A DNA stretch of 23,488 nucleotides from an uncultured Clostridia bacterium (GCA_937894955.1 CALAXO010000002.1:1-23488); one strand, 5' to 3'; positions 8,129 to 15,736 are shown, counted from the stretch's first letter. Notes: a model not told the origin generated them from the letters alone. Made by a program: numbers and translations.

Positions 8129-8821
8129 ATGGAAATTAAGGGAATACAAAAAGTCACTCTGCTCGATTACCCGGGCAAGGTTGCATGCACAGTTTTCACG
8201 GGCGGATGCAATTTCCGCTGCCCGTTCTGTCAAAACTCGGATCTTGTGATCAGTCCTGTACTGACTCCCACAATTACCGATGAAGAAATTTTCGCTTTCC
8301 TTCACAAGCGGCATGGTTTGCTTGACGCAATATGTATATCCGGAGGTGAACCGCTGCTTCAGCCGGACATTGCGGAATTCATAACACGCTGCCGCGAAAT
8401 GGGTTATCTCGTGAAGCTTGATACGAACGGCTCCCTTCCCGATTTGCTGCAAAGACTTATTGATGCCAAGCTTCTCAACTGCATTGCGATGGATATCAAA
8501 ACCGCCCCCGAGCGTTACAGCGTTTTAACCGGTGTTCGGAATATCGATATCGGCCCGGTGCTCGAGAGTGTTGACATTATAAGAAGCAGCGGTGTTGAAC
8601 ATGAGTTTCGGACAACGGTTGTCAATGAGCTTCATTGCCCCGCTGATTTTGAACGCATCGGTCAGTGGCTTAAAGGCGAAGAACGTTATTTTCTGCAGTT
8701 GTTTGTCGATTCTGGTGCGCTCATCGACACCGGACTTTCCCCTGCAAGCGAAGAAAAAATGCGCGAATACCTTTCAATCGTTCAGAAGTATATTCCAACC
8801 GCAAAACTGCGCGGAATGTAA
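8129..8821 (+). CDS. nrdG: Anaerobic ribonucleotide reductase activating protein-like radical SAM enzyme (NrdG2 type)
   Basis: This 230-residue enzyme resembles the NrdG activases, which use a 4Fe-4S cluster and S-adenosylmethionine to put a glycyl radical on anaerobic ribonucleotide reductase. The N-terminus GIQKVTLLDYPGKVACTVF leads into the radical-SAM cluster motif CxxxCxxC at C27, C31 and C34. A SAM-contacting GGEP sits at residues 72-75. An AAGGA ribosome site lies about ten bases before the ATG, and it has its own promoter. No ribonucleotide reductase gene (nrdD) is nearby, so the partner glycyl-radical enzyme cannot be told from this window. It could activate another glycyl-radical enzyme. 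Confidence 0.85.
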   Translation: MEIKGIQKVTLLDYPGKVACTVFTGGCNFRCPFCQNSDLVISPVLTPTITDEEIFAFLHKRHGLLDAICISGGEPLLQPDIAEFITRCREMGYLVKLDTNGSLPDLLQRLIDAKLLNCIAMDIKTAPERYSVLTGVRNIDIGPVLESVDIIRSSGVEHEFRTTVVNELHCPADFERIGQWLKGEERYFLQLFVDSGALIDTGLSPASEEKMREYLSIVQKYIPTAKLRGM

Positions 8822-8864
8822 TCGTAAGTTTTTTCGCACAGGCTGTGATGCATCGTTTTTTGTA

Positions 8865-8893
8865 TTGACTTGTTTGCGGCCGCATGGTATAAT
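8865..8893 (+). promoter_or_regulatory. Promoter of the zinc-ribbon membrane protein gene
   Basis: TTGACT (8865-8870), a 17-base spacer and TATAAT (8888-8893) form a near-consensus promoter 48 bases before the next start codon. It suggests the small gene downstream is transcribed on its own. Confidence 0.85.
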
Positions 8894-8940
8894 TCGTTTG
8901 GAGTTTTTAATGCTCCGCATAAATATCGGAGGCTACTAAT

Positions 8941-9390
8941 ATGAAAGTATGTAACAACTGTCACCTGAGTTTTCCTGACTCTGCCTCGCACTGTGCTCAG
9001 TGCGGCGCACCGCTGACCACGGTTGCAGGTCAACCACCTGTTTACTCCGGAGATCCTCTTGATCACACGGCGGAATTTGACCCTGCTGACATTTCCGCAA
9101 ACAAAGTGTTCGCACTCATTCCCTATATTATGGGATGGTTCGGTGTGATTATCACTCTGATTGCATCAAGCAATTCCCCCTATGCCGGTTTTCATGTGCG
9201 TCAAGCATTGAAGATTCAAATCGTCACTTTGCTTTCGTTCGTGCTGTTTATCATCCCCTTCCTCGGTTGGATCGCTGTCGGTGTTTGGGCGATTATTGCT
9301 CTCGTTCTCGACCTTATCTGCTTTTTCCGTGTCTGCGGCGGCAAAGCAATCGAAGCACCCATCGTTTCAAGCTTCAAATTTTTGAAATAA
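8941..9390 (+). CDS. Small zinc-ribbon membrane protein, DUF4870-like
   Basis: The 149-residue protein begins with a zinc ribbon, CxxC at C4/C7 and C18/C21. A linker of about 30 residues follows, then a hydrophobic module. That module has predicted membrane segments near residues 56-77 (IPYIMGWFGVIITLIA) and 95-125 (VTLLSFVLFIIPFLGWIAVGVW, then AIIALVLDLICFF). The pattern YAGFHVRQALKIQ between them resembles the DUF4870/Tic20-like families. The role is not known. A GGAGG site at 8928-8932 supports the start. It has its own strong promoter and terminator and appears to be a single-gene unit. Confidence 0.8.
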   Translation: MKVCNNCHLSFPDSASHCAQCGAPLTTVAGQPPVYSGDPLDHTAEFDPADISANKVFALIPYIMGWFGVIITLIASSNSPYAGFHVRQALKIQIVTLLSFVLFIIPFLGWIAVGVWAIIALVLDLICFFRVCGGKAIEAPIVSSFKFLK

Positions 9391-9425
9391 GCTTTCAATC
9401 GGTTTTCAAGTGCTCCGACTGATTA

Positions 9426-9450
9426 GATAAGCATAGATTCAAAGCTTATC
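9426..9450. other. Short hairpin after the zinc-ribbon gene
   Basis: GATAAGC (9426-9432) and GCTTATC (9444-9450) pair perfectly around an 11-base loop. It lies just before the stronger terminator at 9468 and has no T-run of its own. Confidence 0.4.
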
Positions 9451-9467
9451 TTAAGTTAATAAGAAAT

Positions 9468-9510
9468 AGGTTCTGCGGATACAATTCTGCAGAACCTTTG
9501 TTTGATTTAC
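9468..9510. terminator. Intrinsic terminator between converging genes
   Basis: AGGTTCTGC (9468-9476) and GCAGAACCT (9489-9497) form a perfect 9-bp stem with a 12-base loop. On the plus strand TTGTTTGATTT follows, ending the zinc-ribbon gene. The leftward HIT gene stops at 9537, so the same stem may also serve that operon, though its minus-strand flank is less T-rich. Confidence 0.75.
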
Positions 9511-9536
9511 GGCGTTTTGTTTACGTGGTGTTTAAA

Positions 9537-9872
9537 TCAGCCCGGAGGCCACTGCATGCTTCTTCCGCCGAGAATATGCCAGTGCAGATGCTTAACACTC
9601 TGCTGGCCGTCTTCACCGGTGTTGATAACAACTCTGAAGCCCTTTTCGGCGATGCCGAGTTCAACTGCCAGTTTCTTTACGATCTCCTGCATATACGCAA
9701 ATGTTTCGGAATCGCATTCGAGAATATTGGCAAAATGCTTTTTCGGAATCAGCAGCACATGCACCGGCGCCTGCGGTTCAATATCGCGAAAAGCAAGCAC
9801 GCGCTCGTCTTCGTACACCTTTGTTGATGGTATTTCGCCCGCAGCAATTTTACAAAAGATACAATTCTCCAT
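9537..9872 (-). CDS. HIT-family protein (histidine triad nucleotide-binding protein, HinT-like)
   Basis: The 111-residue protein belongs to the histidine-triad hydrolases, which act on AMP-linked phosphoramidates and related nucleotides. The catalytic H-x-H-x-H triad is visible as KHLHWHILGG (H95, H97, H99). Upstream are the conserved FRDIEPQAPVHVLLIPKKH and VVINTGEDGQQSV segments. The N-terminal C4xxC7 is a zinc-binding feature of many HinT proteins. An AAGGAGGAG ribosome site sits inside the end of mtaB and the two genes overlap by 23 bases, so they are probably translationally coupled. Last gene of the prmA operon. Confidence 0.93.
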   Translation of the reverse strand: MENCIFCKIAAGEIPSTKVYEDERVLAFRDIEPQAPVHVLLIPKKHFANILECDSETFAYMQEIVKKLAVELGIAEKGFRVVINTGEDGQQSVKHLHWHILGGRSMQWPPG

Positions 9873-11262
9873 TCTTCTCCTCCTTAATGTATTTTATATT
9901 AACGTCCGCAAAGGTATTTGGCGTTATTGCGCTGTTTATTCTGACCGCTGCATACGTATCCGTGCAGCCGTATGAAACGCCGTCAACGCATTTCTCTATC
10001 AAAACATTTACCGTTTCCCCAACAAATTGTTTAAGGTATTCATGTTCCGTTTTCCTGCCGACAGCAATAAGTTCACCCGCTCTGCGACTTTTTTCGGTAT
10101 TTGGCAGCTGGCCCGGCATTGCATCCGCTTTTGTTCCGCTTCGCCTTGAGTACGGGAAGATATGAACTTTCGCAAAGCCTACTTTACGCATGAATTCGAT
10201 TGTTTCAAGATGTTCCTCTTCCGTTTCGCCCGGAAACCCCGCAATTATATCGGTTGTAACGGCTGTTTCACCGCCGAACGCCTTACGCAGTTTTTGGCAC
10301 AATTCAAGATACTGCCCGCTCGTGTACCCGCGCCGCATTCGTTCAAGCACCGTGTCCGAACCGCTTTGCAGCGAAAGATGGAATTGTCTGCATATGCATT
10401 TATTATCCGCAAGTTCGGCAATTATTTCATCCGTCATCATATGCGGTTCAAGCGAACCGAAGCGAATACGTTTTATGTTGCCCAGTCCGTCAAAGCAGCG
10501 TACGGCATCGCGTATATCCGTACCATTGCGTAAGTCTATGCCGTAGCTCATCAGATGGATTCCCGTCAGCACAACCTCGGAAAACCCCTCACCATTTAGC
10601 TTTTCCGCTTCGGCACGGACGGATTCAAGCGAGCGCGAACGCAATCCGCCGCGCGCATACGGAATTGCGCAATAAGTGCAAAACATGTTGCACCCATCCT
10701 GAATTTTGAGATAAGCGCGTGTGCGTCCCTCATGAACGGCACTCATCTCTTCAAATTCGTGTTCATGCATAACATCTCTGACAAGGATTTTTGCTCCGCC
10801 GGATTTGTTCCCGCTGCATTCCGATTTTTCGTGGCATTCGTTTTTTTCCGTACCACCGCAGCAATCGCACAGTTCATTTTCTCCGCAATTGCATTTTTTG
10901 CCCTTCGGTTCATTTTCCGATCCGTCGGCAATGCTCTTTACAAGTTCGACCACGCGGTTCTTGTCCGCACTTCCGAGCACAGCGTAAACACCCTCCAGTT
11001 TTGCCGCCGCTTCAGGGCTTCGCTGCGCAAAACAGCCTGCCGCAATAAGTTTTGCATTCGGATTCAGTTTATGCGCTTTTGAAAGCATTTGACGTGATTT
11101 TCTGTCCGCAATATTTGTAACGGTACATGTGTTGACAATGCAGACATCAGCCTCGGCCGGGTTCTCCGTGATTTCAAATCCCGCCTGAGTTAAGAGCTCC
11201 GCCATGGCATCACTCTCGTATTGGTTCACTCGACAGCCGAGTGTAATAAAGCAGCAGCGCAT
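9850..11262 (-). CDS. mtaB: tRNA t6A37 methylthiotransferase MtaB, with a cysteine-rich insertion
   Basis: MtaB adds a methylthio group to t6A37 in tRNAs reading ANN codons, using two 4Fe-4S clusters. The N-terminal MTTase domain starts FITLGCRVNQYE, the MtaB signature, with cluster cysteines near residues 10, 46 and 77. The radical-SAM motif CNMFCTYC is near 191-198, and a TRAM-like domain ends the protein. I start at the second of two adjacent ATGs (11262); the first (11265) abuts the GGAGGG ribosome site. The start overlaps the rsmE stop in TGATG, indicating coupling. Odd feature: between the MTTase and radical-SAM domains (about residues 114-157) lies a charged insertion with seven cysteines and one histidine. 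I do not know this as a standard part of the family. Confidence 0.93.
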   Translation of the reverse strand: MRCCFITLGCRVNQYESDAMAELLTQAGFEITENPAEADVCIVNTCTVTNIADRKSRQMLSKAHKLNPNAKLIAAGCFAQRSPEAAAKLEGVYAVLGSADKNRVVELVKSIADGSENEPKGKKCNCGENELCDCCGGTEKNECHEKSECSGNKSGGAKILVRDVMHEHEFEEMSAVHEGRTRAYLKIQDGCNMFCTYCAIPYARGGLRSRSLESVRAEAEKLNGEGFSEVVLTGIHLMSYGIDLRNGTDIRDAVRCFDGLGNIKRIRFGSLEPHMMTDEIIAELADNKCICRQFHLSLQSGSDTVLERMRRGYTSGQYLELCQKLRKAFGGETAVTTDIIAGFPGETEEEHLETIEFMRKVGFAKVHIFPYSRRSGTKADAMPGQLPNTEKSRRAGELIAVGRKTEHEYLKQFVGETVNVLIEKCVDGVSYGCTDTYAAVRINSAITPNTFADVNIKYIKEEKNGELYLL

Positions 11263-12017
11263 CATCCCTCCAGCTCATACATGAGCATTGCAAGCATTGC
11301 CATTCCTGCGGTTTCCGTTCGCAAAATCCTTTTACCGAGTGATACGGATTTTGCCGCAGGACTGTTTTTAAGGACAGATTCAACCTCTGTCGGTTCAAAA
11401 CCGCCCTCGGGCCCGATAATTATTGCAATATCGTTCCCGCCTTCGTCGGATTTGCCTTTTTCTTCACCGAACGCCTTTCTCAAAGCCTGTTTCAGAGTCG
11501 TTCTTTCCTCATCCTCGTATGCGATAAGCACGATATCGAATTTCGAGAAATCGCATTCACTCAAGTTTTGAACTGGGCCGACCTTCGGAATTCGCCCGCG
11601 CCCGGACTGCTTTGCCGCCTCCTGTGCAACCCGATTGAATCGTAAAAGTTTTGACTCCTTTGCTTCGGGTTTCACAACGCAGCGTTTTGAATAAACAGGC
11701 TGAATTGCAAATATGCCGAGTTCAACACATTTTTGAATTATCAGCTCAAGCTTTCCCGCTTTCGGCAGGCATTGGAACAGCGTTACACGATTCAAAGGCT
11801 CCGACGGGCACGGTGCATCGGAAATTGCTTCAAGCCGTATCTCCCCCTTGTTCTCGTTCAAAATACGTGCAGTCATTTCCCTGCCGGTTCCGTTGATAAG
11901 CAAAAGTTTATCGCCCGGTTTCATTCGAAGCACCGTCATGATGTGTTTTGCTTCTTCGCCGTCGAGAACAATTTCCGTTCCGACGGTCAGTTTTTTATCA
12001 GTAAAAAATCTTCTCAT
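11262..12017 (-). CDS. rsmE: 16S rRNA (uracil1498-N3)-methyltransferase RsmE
   Basis: RsmE methylates U1498 in the decoding region of 16S rRNA. The 251-residue SPOUT protein has an N-terminal PUA-like domain (MRRFFTDK, GEEAKHIMTVLRMKPGDKLLL). Its knotted C-terminal domain has the signatures PVYSKRCVVK, IIGPEGGFEPTEVE and VSLGKRILRTETAGMAML. Length is typical. No strong ribosome site precedes the start, but the N-terminus matches the family. Its stop overlaps the mtaB start, and it lies 70 bases after prmA in the same leftward unit. Confidence 0.95.
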   Translation of the reverse strand: MRRFFTDKKLTVGTEIVLDGEEAKHIMTVLRMKPGDKLLLINGTGREMTARILNENKGEIRLEAISDAPCPSEPLNRVTLFQCLPKAGKLELIIQKCVELGIFAIQPVYSKRCVVKPEAKESKLLRFNRVAQEAAKQSGRGRIPKVGPVQNLSECDFSKFDIVLIAYEDEERTTLKQALRKAFGEEKGKSDEGGNDIAIIIGPEGGFEPTEVESVLKNSPAAKSVSLGKRILRTETAGMAMLAMLMYELEG

Positions 12018-12056
12018 AAGCCGATTCAGCTTTCACAGTTTTATATCCGGACGTTC

Positions 12057-12069
12057 GCAGCACTGCTGC
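12057..12069. other. Small hairpin in the prmA-rsmE gap
   Basis: GCAGC (12057-12061) and GCTGC (12065-12069) form a 5-bp stem with a 3-base loop within the 70-base gap. It is too small to call a terminator. Confidence 0.3.
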
Positions 12070-12087
12070 ACCTATGCTAAGTATTGC

Positions 12088-13062
12088 TTACGATATTTTC
12101 GCCGCAAGCACTGCGCGCCAGTCTTCGCCGCTGCATATTTCAACAGCTTCAAGTCCGTTCGCCTTCAGGGCATCAAGCACCTCATCCAGCCTGTCCGCAA
12201 TTATTCCGGAGGCAATGAGCTTTCCGCCCGGTTTCATAAGCTGCGGAATTACGGGTGCAAACGCGATAATGACGTTTGCAACGATGTTTGCAAGTACAAT
12301 ATCGTACTGTCTTCCGGAAATATCGCCTCGGAACTTTTCATTGGAAAGAATATCCCCGATTCTAATGAAGTAGCCTGACATTTCAATTCCGTTCAACTCG
12401 GCATTTTCGGCAGCAACGCGCGCCGCGACCGGATCAATATCAATTGCATAGGTTTCTTTTGCCCCCATCAGCGAAGCGGCAATCGAAAGAATTCCGCTGC
12501 CGCAGCCGAGATCTGCAACATAATCACCTTTTTTAATGATTTTTTCAAGCAATTCAAGGCACATGCGCGTTGTTTGGTGAGTTCCCGTTCCGAAAGCCAT
12601 TCCGGGGTCAATTTTCAGAACCGCGCGTGTGTTTCCATCCGGGATTTTTTCCCATGAAGGACATACAAGCAGCTTTTCACCGACAGGCATCGGTTTGAAA
12701 TAAGCTTTCCAATTATTCGCCCAGTCCTCTTCATCCACGCTGCGCACTTCGATTTTTAACGAACCCATATCAATGCCGATTTCGCTGCGCATACTGTCCA
12801 ATTCTGCAATCGATTTTCGCACCGCCTGTTCCACTGCGGCATTCTCGGGAACATCGGAAACATAAGCCTGTACGGAAGGCTGCTTTCCCATTGCGGCCTC
12901 ATCCGCATAATCCCAGTATTTTTCGCACGAATGCAGCAGCGCATCAATCTCCTCATCGCCCTGAACTATGTTAACCTGAGTAATTCCGAGCATATCAAGA
13001 CGCGCAAGAATTATCTCTGTTCCTTCCTCAGTTGTGTATATTGTTATTTCTTTCCATTTCAT
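12088..13062 (-). CDS. prmA: Ribosomal protein L11 methyltransferase PrmA
   Basis: PrmA trimethylates ribosomal protein L11 using S-adenosylmethionine. The 324-residue protein has the family's N-terminal L11-recognition domain (MKWKEITIYTTEEGTEII, then EEDWANNWKAYFKPMPVG). The C-terminal Rossmann methyltransferase domain shows IDPGMAFGTGTHQTTRMCLE, the SAM-binding VADLGCGSGILSIAA, and the catalytic-loop-like VLANIVANVI. An AAAGGAA ribosome site precedes the ATG. It leads the prmA-rsmE-mtaB-HIT operon behind a promoter at 13204-13232. In Bacillus these genes follow dnaJ; here they lie on the other side of hrcA. Confidence 0.96.
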   Translation of the reverse strand: MKWKEITIYTTEEGTEIILARLDMLGITQVNIVQGDEEIDALLHSCEKYWDYADEAAMGKQPSVQAYVSDVPENAAVEQAVRKSIAELDSMRSEIGIDMGSLKIEVRSVDEEDWANNWKAYFKPMPVGEKLLVCPSWEKIPDGNTRAVLKIDPGMAFGTGTHQTTRMCLELLEKIIKKGDYVADLGCGSGILSIAASLMGAKETYAIDIDPVAARVAAENAELNGIEMSGYFIRIGDILSNEKFRGDISGRQYDIVLANIVANVIIAFAPVIPQLMKPGGKLIASGIIADRLDEVLDALKANGLEAVEICSGEDWRAVLAAKIS

Positions 13063-13203
13063 AATCGGTTTTCCTTTAAGTTTTGTTCAATATTTCGAAA
13101 GTCGGCATACTCCGCTGCTCTAACGGCCGAACAAACACAGACAATCGGCAAACCTATAAGCAAAACTGCCTTGTATCCGCATTTTCCGTTCCGTATTAAG
13201 CTC

Positions 13204-13232
13204 ATTATAACATTGCCGCACCGTTTTGAAAA
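13204..13232 (-). promoter_or_regulatory. Promoter of the prmA operon
   Basis: On the minus strand TTTTCA (13227-13232), a 17-base spacer and a perfect TATAAT (13204-13209) with an extended TGT directly before it form a good promoter. It gives prmA a leader of about 135 bases. Confidence 0.7.
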
Positions 13233-13261
13233 GGACGAATTCGCTGTATCGGCATCCGTCA

Positions 13262-14149
13262 TCAAATTGTATCCCCCGAATGCCTCTTGACCCAGTTCTC
13301 CGTGAAGCGCATAAATGCTGCGCATGCAGGCGAACCCGTGCCGTTTGAACGTTCCGCGATTCCGATCGTTCTTGTGCAGGCGGGTTCAAGCTCAACCGCC
13401 GCGCGGGTTCCGCCTATACCCTTGAGGATCAGCTCAGGGACAATGGTCATCCCGAGTCCGCCTTCCGCCATTGCAACGGCGGCATAGTCGTCACTCACGC
13501 TGTATTTTACGCGCGGCCGTACACCGGCTGTGCGGAGAATTCTTCCGATATCATAGTTCGACCCCTCTCCGGGAATAATGAAATCAATGTCGGATATTGC
13601 TTCAAGCGGAAGGACCTTACAGCAGGGCGGCAGAAACTTCCGTGGTACAAGCGCAAGCATTCTGTCAACGTACAGCGGGACAAACTTTAATTCCTTGCGC
13701 ATCGTCCCGCTCATAAACCCGCAGTCAACCTCTTCGGCAATTATCATATCCTCTATGGTTTTGTATGTTCCGACTGAGACATCAATAAAAATATTCGGAT
13801 ACTCATTGTTGAACTCCGCTATGATTTTCGGCAGCCAACATACGGCAACGCTTGAAAAAGCACCCACGCGCACTTTGCCCATGCGCACCCTTTTTATTTC
13901 CGCCGCTATCTGCTTCTGCATATCATCCCTGTTCACAACCTCGCGCAGCGTTTGCAGTATCCGCTCACCCTCCTGCGTCAGCGAAACGCCCGTTTTGCTT
14001 CGCCGCAGCAGCTGAAAGCCGAATTCCTGTTCCAGAGCCGATACTATGTGACTGATCCCGGATTGAGTATAGCCCAGCTGCTCCGCTGCCGCAGTCAAAT
14101 TGCCTGTTTTTGCAACGCGTATGAAAATCCGGTAGTTATCAATGTTCAT
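13262..14149 (-). CDS. LysR-family transcriptional regulator
   Basis: A LysR-type regulator of 295 residues if started at the ATG at 14149 (MNIDNYRIFIRVAKTGNLTAAAEQLGYTQ). The frame extends to a TTG at 14176, but the ATG has an AAGGGGA ribosome site and matches the family start. The N-terminal winged helix-turn-helix covers about residues 1-60 (SGISHIVSALEQEFGFQLLRR, the recognition part). The rest is the periplasmic-binding-like effector domain, including VRVGAFSSVAVCWLP and AVAMAEGGLGMTIVPELIL. It is transcribed away from the membrane protein at 14356 and their promoters overlap, so it very likely controls that gene and itself. The effector is unknown. Confidence 0.93.
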   Translation of the reverse strand: MNIDNYRIFIRVAKTGNLTAAAEQLGYTQSGISHIVSALEQEFGFQLLRRSKTGVSLTQEGERILQTLREVVNRDDMQKQIAAEIKRVRMGKVRVGAFSSVAVCWLPKIIAEFNNEYPNIFIDVSVGTYKTIEDMIIAEEVDCGFMSGTMRKELKFVPLYVDRMLALVPRKFLPPCCKVLPLEAISDIDFIIPGEGSNYDIGRILRTAGVRPRVKYSVSDDYAAVAMAEGGLGMTIVPELILKGIGGTRAAVELEPACTRTIGIAERSNGTGSPACAAFMRFTENWVKRHSGDTI

Positions 14150-14215
14150 GCTTTTCCCCTTCCCTTTCCGCGGCAAACGGCCTGATGCCGCGATCCATTC
14201 GGTTTTCTTATTGAT

Positions 14216-14244
14216 ATGATAACAAAAATTCAGTTTAATTGCAA
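14216..14244 (-). promoter_or_regulatory. Promoter of the LysR-type regulator gene
   Basis: On the minus strand TTGCAA (14239-14244), a 17-base spacer and TATCAT (14216-14221) form a reasonable promoter. The -35 hexamer is a palindrome and is shared with the divergent promoter on the plus strand. Confidence 0.6.
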
Positions 14245-14267
14245 TCCTTTTTGTTGTATAGTATTAA
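14239..14267 (+). promoter_or_regulatory. Promoter of the divergent membrane protein gene
   Basis: TTGCAA (14239-14244), a 17-base spacer and TATTAA (14262-14267) form a moderate promoter. The leader of about 80 bases contains an ATCCG-GCG-CGGAT dyad at 14286-14298. The palindrome ATTGCAAT (14238-14245) at the shared -35 site is a plausible LysR operator core. Confidence 0.55.
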
Positions 14268-14355
14268 ATTGTGCAAAGGTGAACGATCCGGCGCGGATTA
14301 ATGCGCCTGTTCTCTGCGCCTCAGGCATAATACAGCTTTCCCGAAAGGAAATCAC

Positions 14356-15567
14356 ATGGAAAACGCACAGCAGCCCGTTCGAAATAAAAAAGGAAAAACC
14401 CAAAAAATTCCTAAATCCGGAATTTCGTTTTGGATCACTCCGATTGTATTCCTTCTCTTCTTCATCGGCCTTTTTACTTTGTTTGCAATTCCCATGGGGC
14501 TTTCAAACATGCTCAGCACCGTCATGAACACCGCATTCGCTCTTTTGACCGATACCTGCCTTTACATCATGGCAATCGCAGTCATCATGGGTGCGGTTTC
14601 CGCACTGCTCACGGAGTTCGGTGTTGTTGCAATGCTCAATCATCTGCTTTCCCCGTTGATGAAGCCGATATACGGCCTGCCCGGTGCTGCCGCTCTCGGC
14701 ATAGTCACGACTTATCTTTCCGACAATCCCGCAATCCTTTCTCTTGCAGAGGATCCCGGTTTTCGCAAGTACTTCAGGAAATATCAGCTTTACGGTCTGA
14801 CCAACCTCGGCACGGCATTCGGAATGGGGCTTATTGTTTCCACGTTCATGCTCGGTCTCGGCAATATTCAGGGCGGCAGTGTTGTGTCAGCAATTCTCAT
14901 CGGCAACCTCGGTGCAATCATCGGCAGTGTCGTAAGCACAAGGCTGATGCTCATGCAAACAAAAAAAATCTTCGGCACGGAAGAATACGTTGAAGATTCC
15001 GTCTTTGACCCCTCCGAACAGTCCTCGGACGGCGTTCACAAAAAACAAAGTCTCGGCATGCGTATTCTGACTGCTGCACTTGACGGCGGCAAGAGCGGTG
15101 TTGACATCGGGCTCAGCATCATTCCCGGCGTGCTGATTATCTGCACCATTGTTATGATGCTCACAAAAGGTACCCCGGAAGGCGGTGTGTATACCGGCGC
15201 GGCTTACGAAGGCATTGCGCTGCTCCCTCGCGCAGCAAATGCAATCAAGTTCATTTTGCAGCCTCTGTTCGGATTCGCCTCCACCGATGCAATAGCTGTC
15301 CCCATTACGGCACTCGGCTCCGCCGGCGCAGCAACCGGAATCGTCAAAGAGCTCGCGGAAGTGGGTTCGGTTACGGCACATGATATTGCAGTGTTCACGT
15401 CCATGTGCATGTGCTGGAGCGGCTATCTCAGCACTCATGCCTCAATGATGCAGTCCCTCAAGCGTCCCGACCTGACCGGAAAAGCAATTGCAAGCCACAC
15501 CATAGGAGGCCTCATTGAAGGTGTTGCGGCTAACTGGCTCTTCAAACTGTTTGCGCTGATATTCTGA
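14356..15567 (+). CDS. Multi-pass membrane protein, nucleoside-recognition (Gate)-like, possible transporter
   Basis: This 403-residue protein has a basic N-terminal tail (about 1-25) followed by many hydrophobic segments. These include FWITPIVFLLFFIGLFTLFA, a segment with DTCLYIMAIAVIMGAVSALL, LGTAFGMGLIVSTFMLGLG, VVSAILIGNLGAIIGSVVST and IIPGVLIICTIVMML. The pattern LLSPLMKPIYGLPG with TTYLSDNPAILSLA is like the Gate-domain proteins found in spore-maturation and nucleoside-transport families. It may be of the family sometimes named CD0519/CD1768. The substrate is unknown. An AAAGGAA site supports the start. Divergence from a LysR regulator and closeness to an ornithine operon suggest uptake or export of an amino acid or related compound, but that is inference. 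A strong terminator follows, so it is a single-gene unit. Confidence 0.75.
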   Translation: MENAQQPVRNKKGKTQKIPKSGISFWITPIVFLLFFIGLFTLFAIPMGLSNMLSTVMNTAFALLTDTCLYIMAIAVIMGAVSALLTEFGVVAMLNHLLSPLMKPIYGLPGAAALGIVTTYLSDNPAILSLAEDPGFRKYFRKYQLYGLTNLGTAFGMGLIVSTFMLGLGNIQGGSVVSAILIGNLGAIIGSVVSTRLMLMQTKKIFGTEEYVEDSVFDPSEQSSDGVHKKQSLGMRILTAALDGGKSGVDIGLSIIPGVLIICTIVMMLTKGTPEGGVYTGAAYEGIALLPRAANAIKFILQPLFGFASTDAIAVPITALGSAGAATGIVKELAEVGSVTAHDIAVFTSMCMCWSGYLSTHASMMQSLKRPDLTGKAIASHTIGGLIEGVAANWLFKLFALIF

Positions 15568-15606
15568 CGGAACAAGCTCTGTTTTCTCGTTGCAGGCAAT
15601 TAAAAT

Positions 15607-15655
15607 AGAGCGGAATTTGTGGCTCACGGTCATAAAGTTCCGCTCTTTTTGTTTA
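15607..15655 (+). terminator. Intrinsic terminator after the membrane protein gene
   Basis: Twelve-base arms at 15607-15618 (AGAGCGGAATTT) and 15635-15646 (AAGTTCCGCTCT) pair fully with one U-G. The loop is 16 bases and the stem runs into TTTTTGTTT. It isolates the membrane protein gene from the tRNA downstream. Confidence 0.9.
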
Positions 15656-15715
15656 ACTGCACCTCAAACAGAGCAGTTTTGCGCCGTTTTATATATAAGC
15701 TCATTTTTTGTTTAA

Positions 15716-15736
15716 CCGCATTGTTTTTTTATGCGG
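15716..15736. other. Small hairpin in the gap before the tRNA promoter
   Basis: The stretch 15651-15784 has no gene. It holds one 6-bp stem, CCGCAT (15716-15721) with ATGCGG (15731-15736), around a T-rich loop. The surrounding DNA is A/T-rich and may assist the strong tRNA promoter. Confidence 0.35.

Noticed and set aside
14150..14176. TTG start nine codons upstream of the LysR regulator
   Set aside because: The ATG at 14149 has its own ribosome site and matches where LysR proteins begin.
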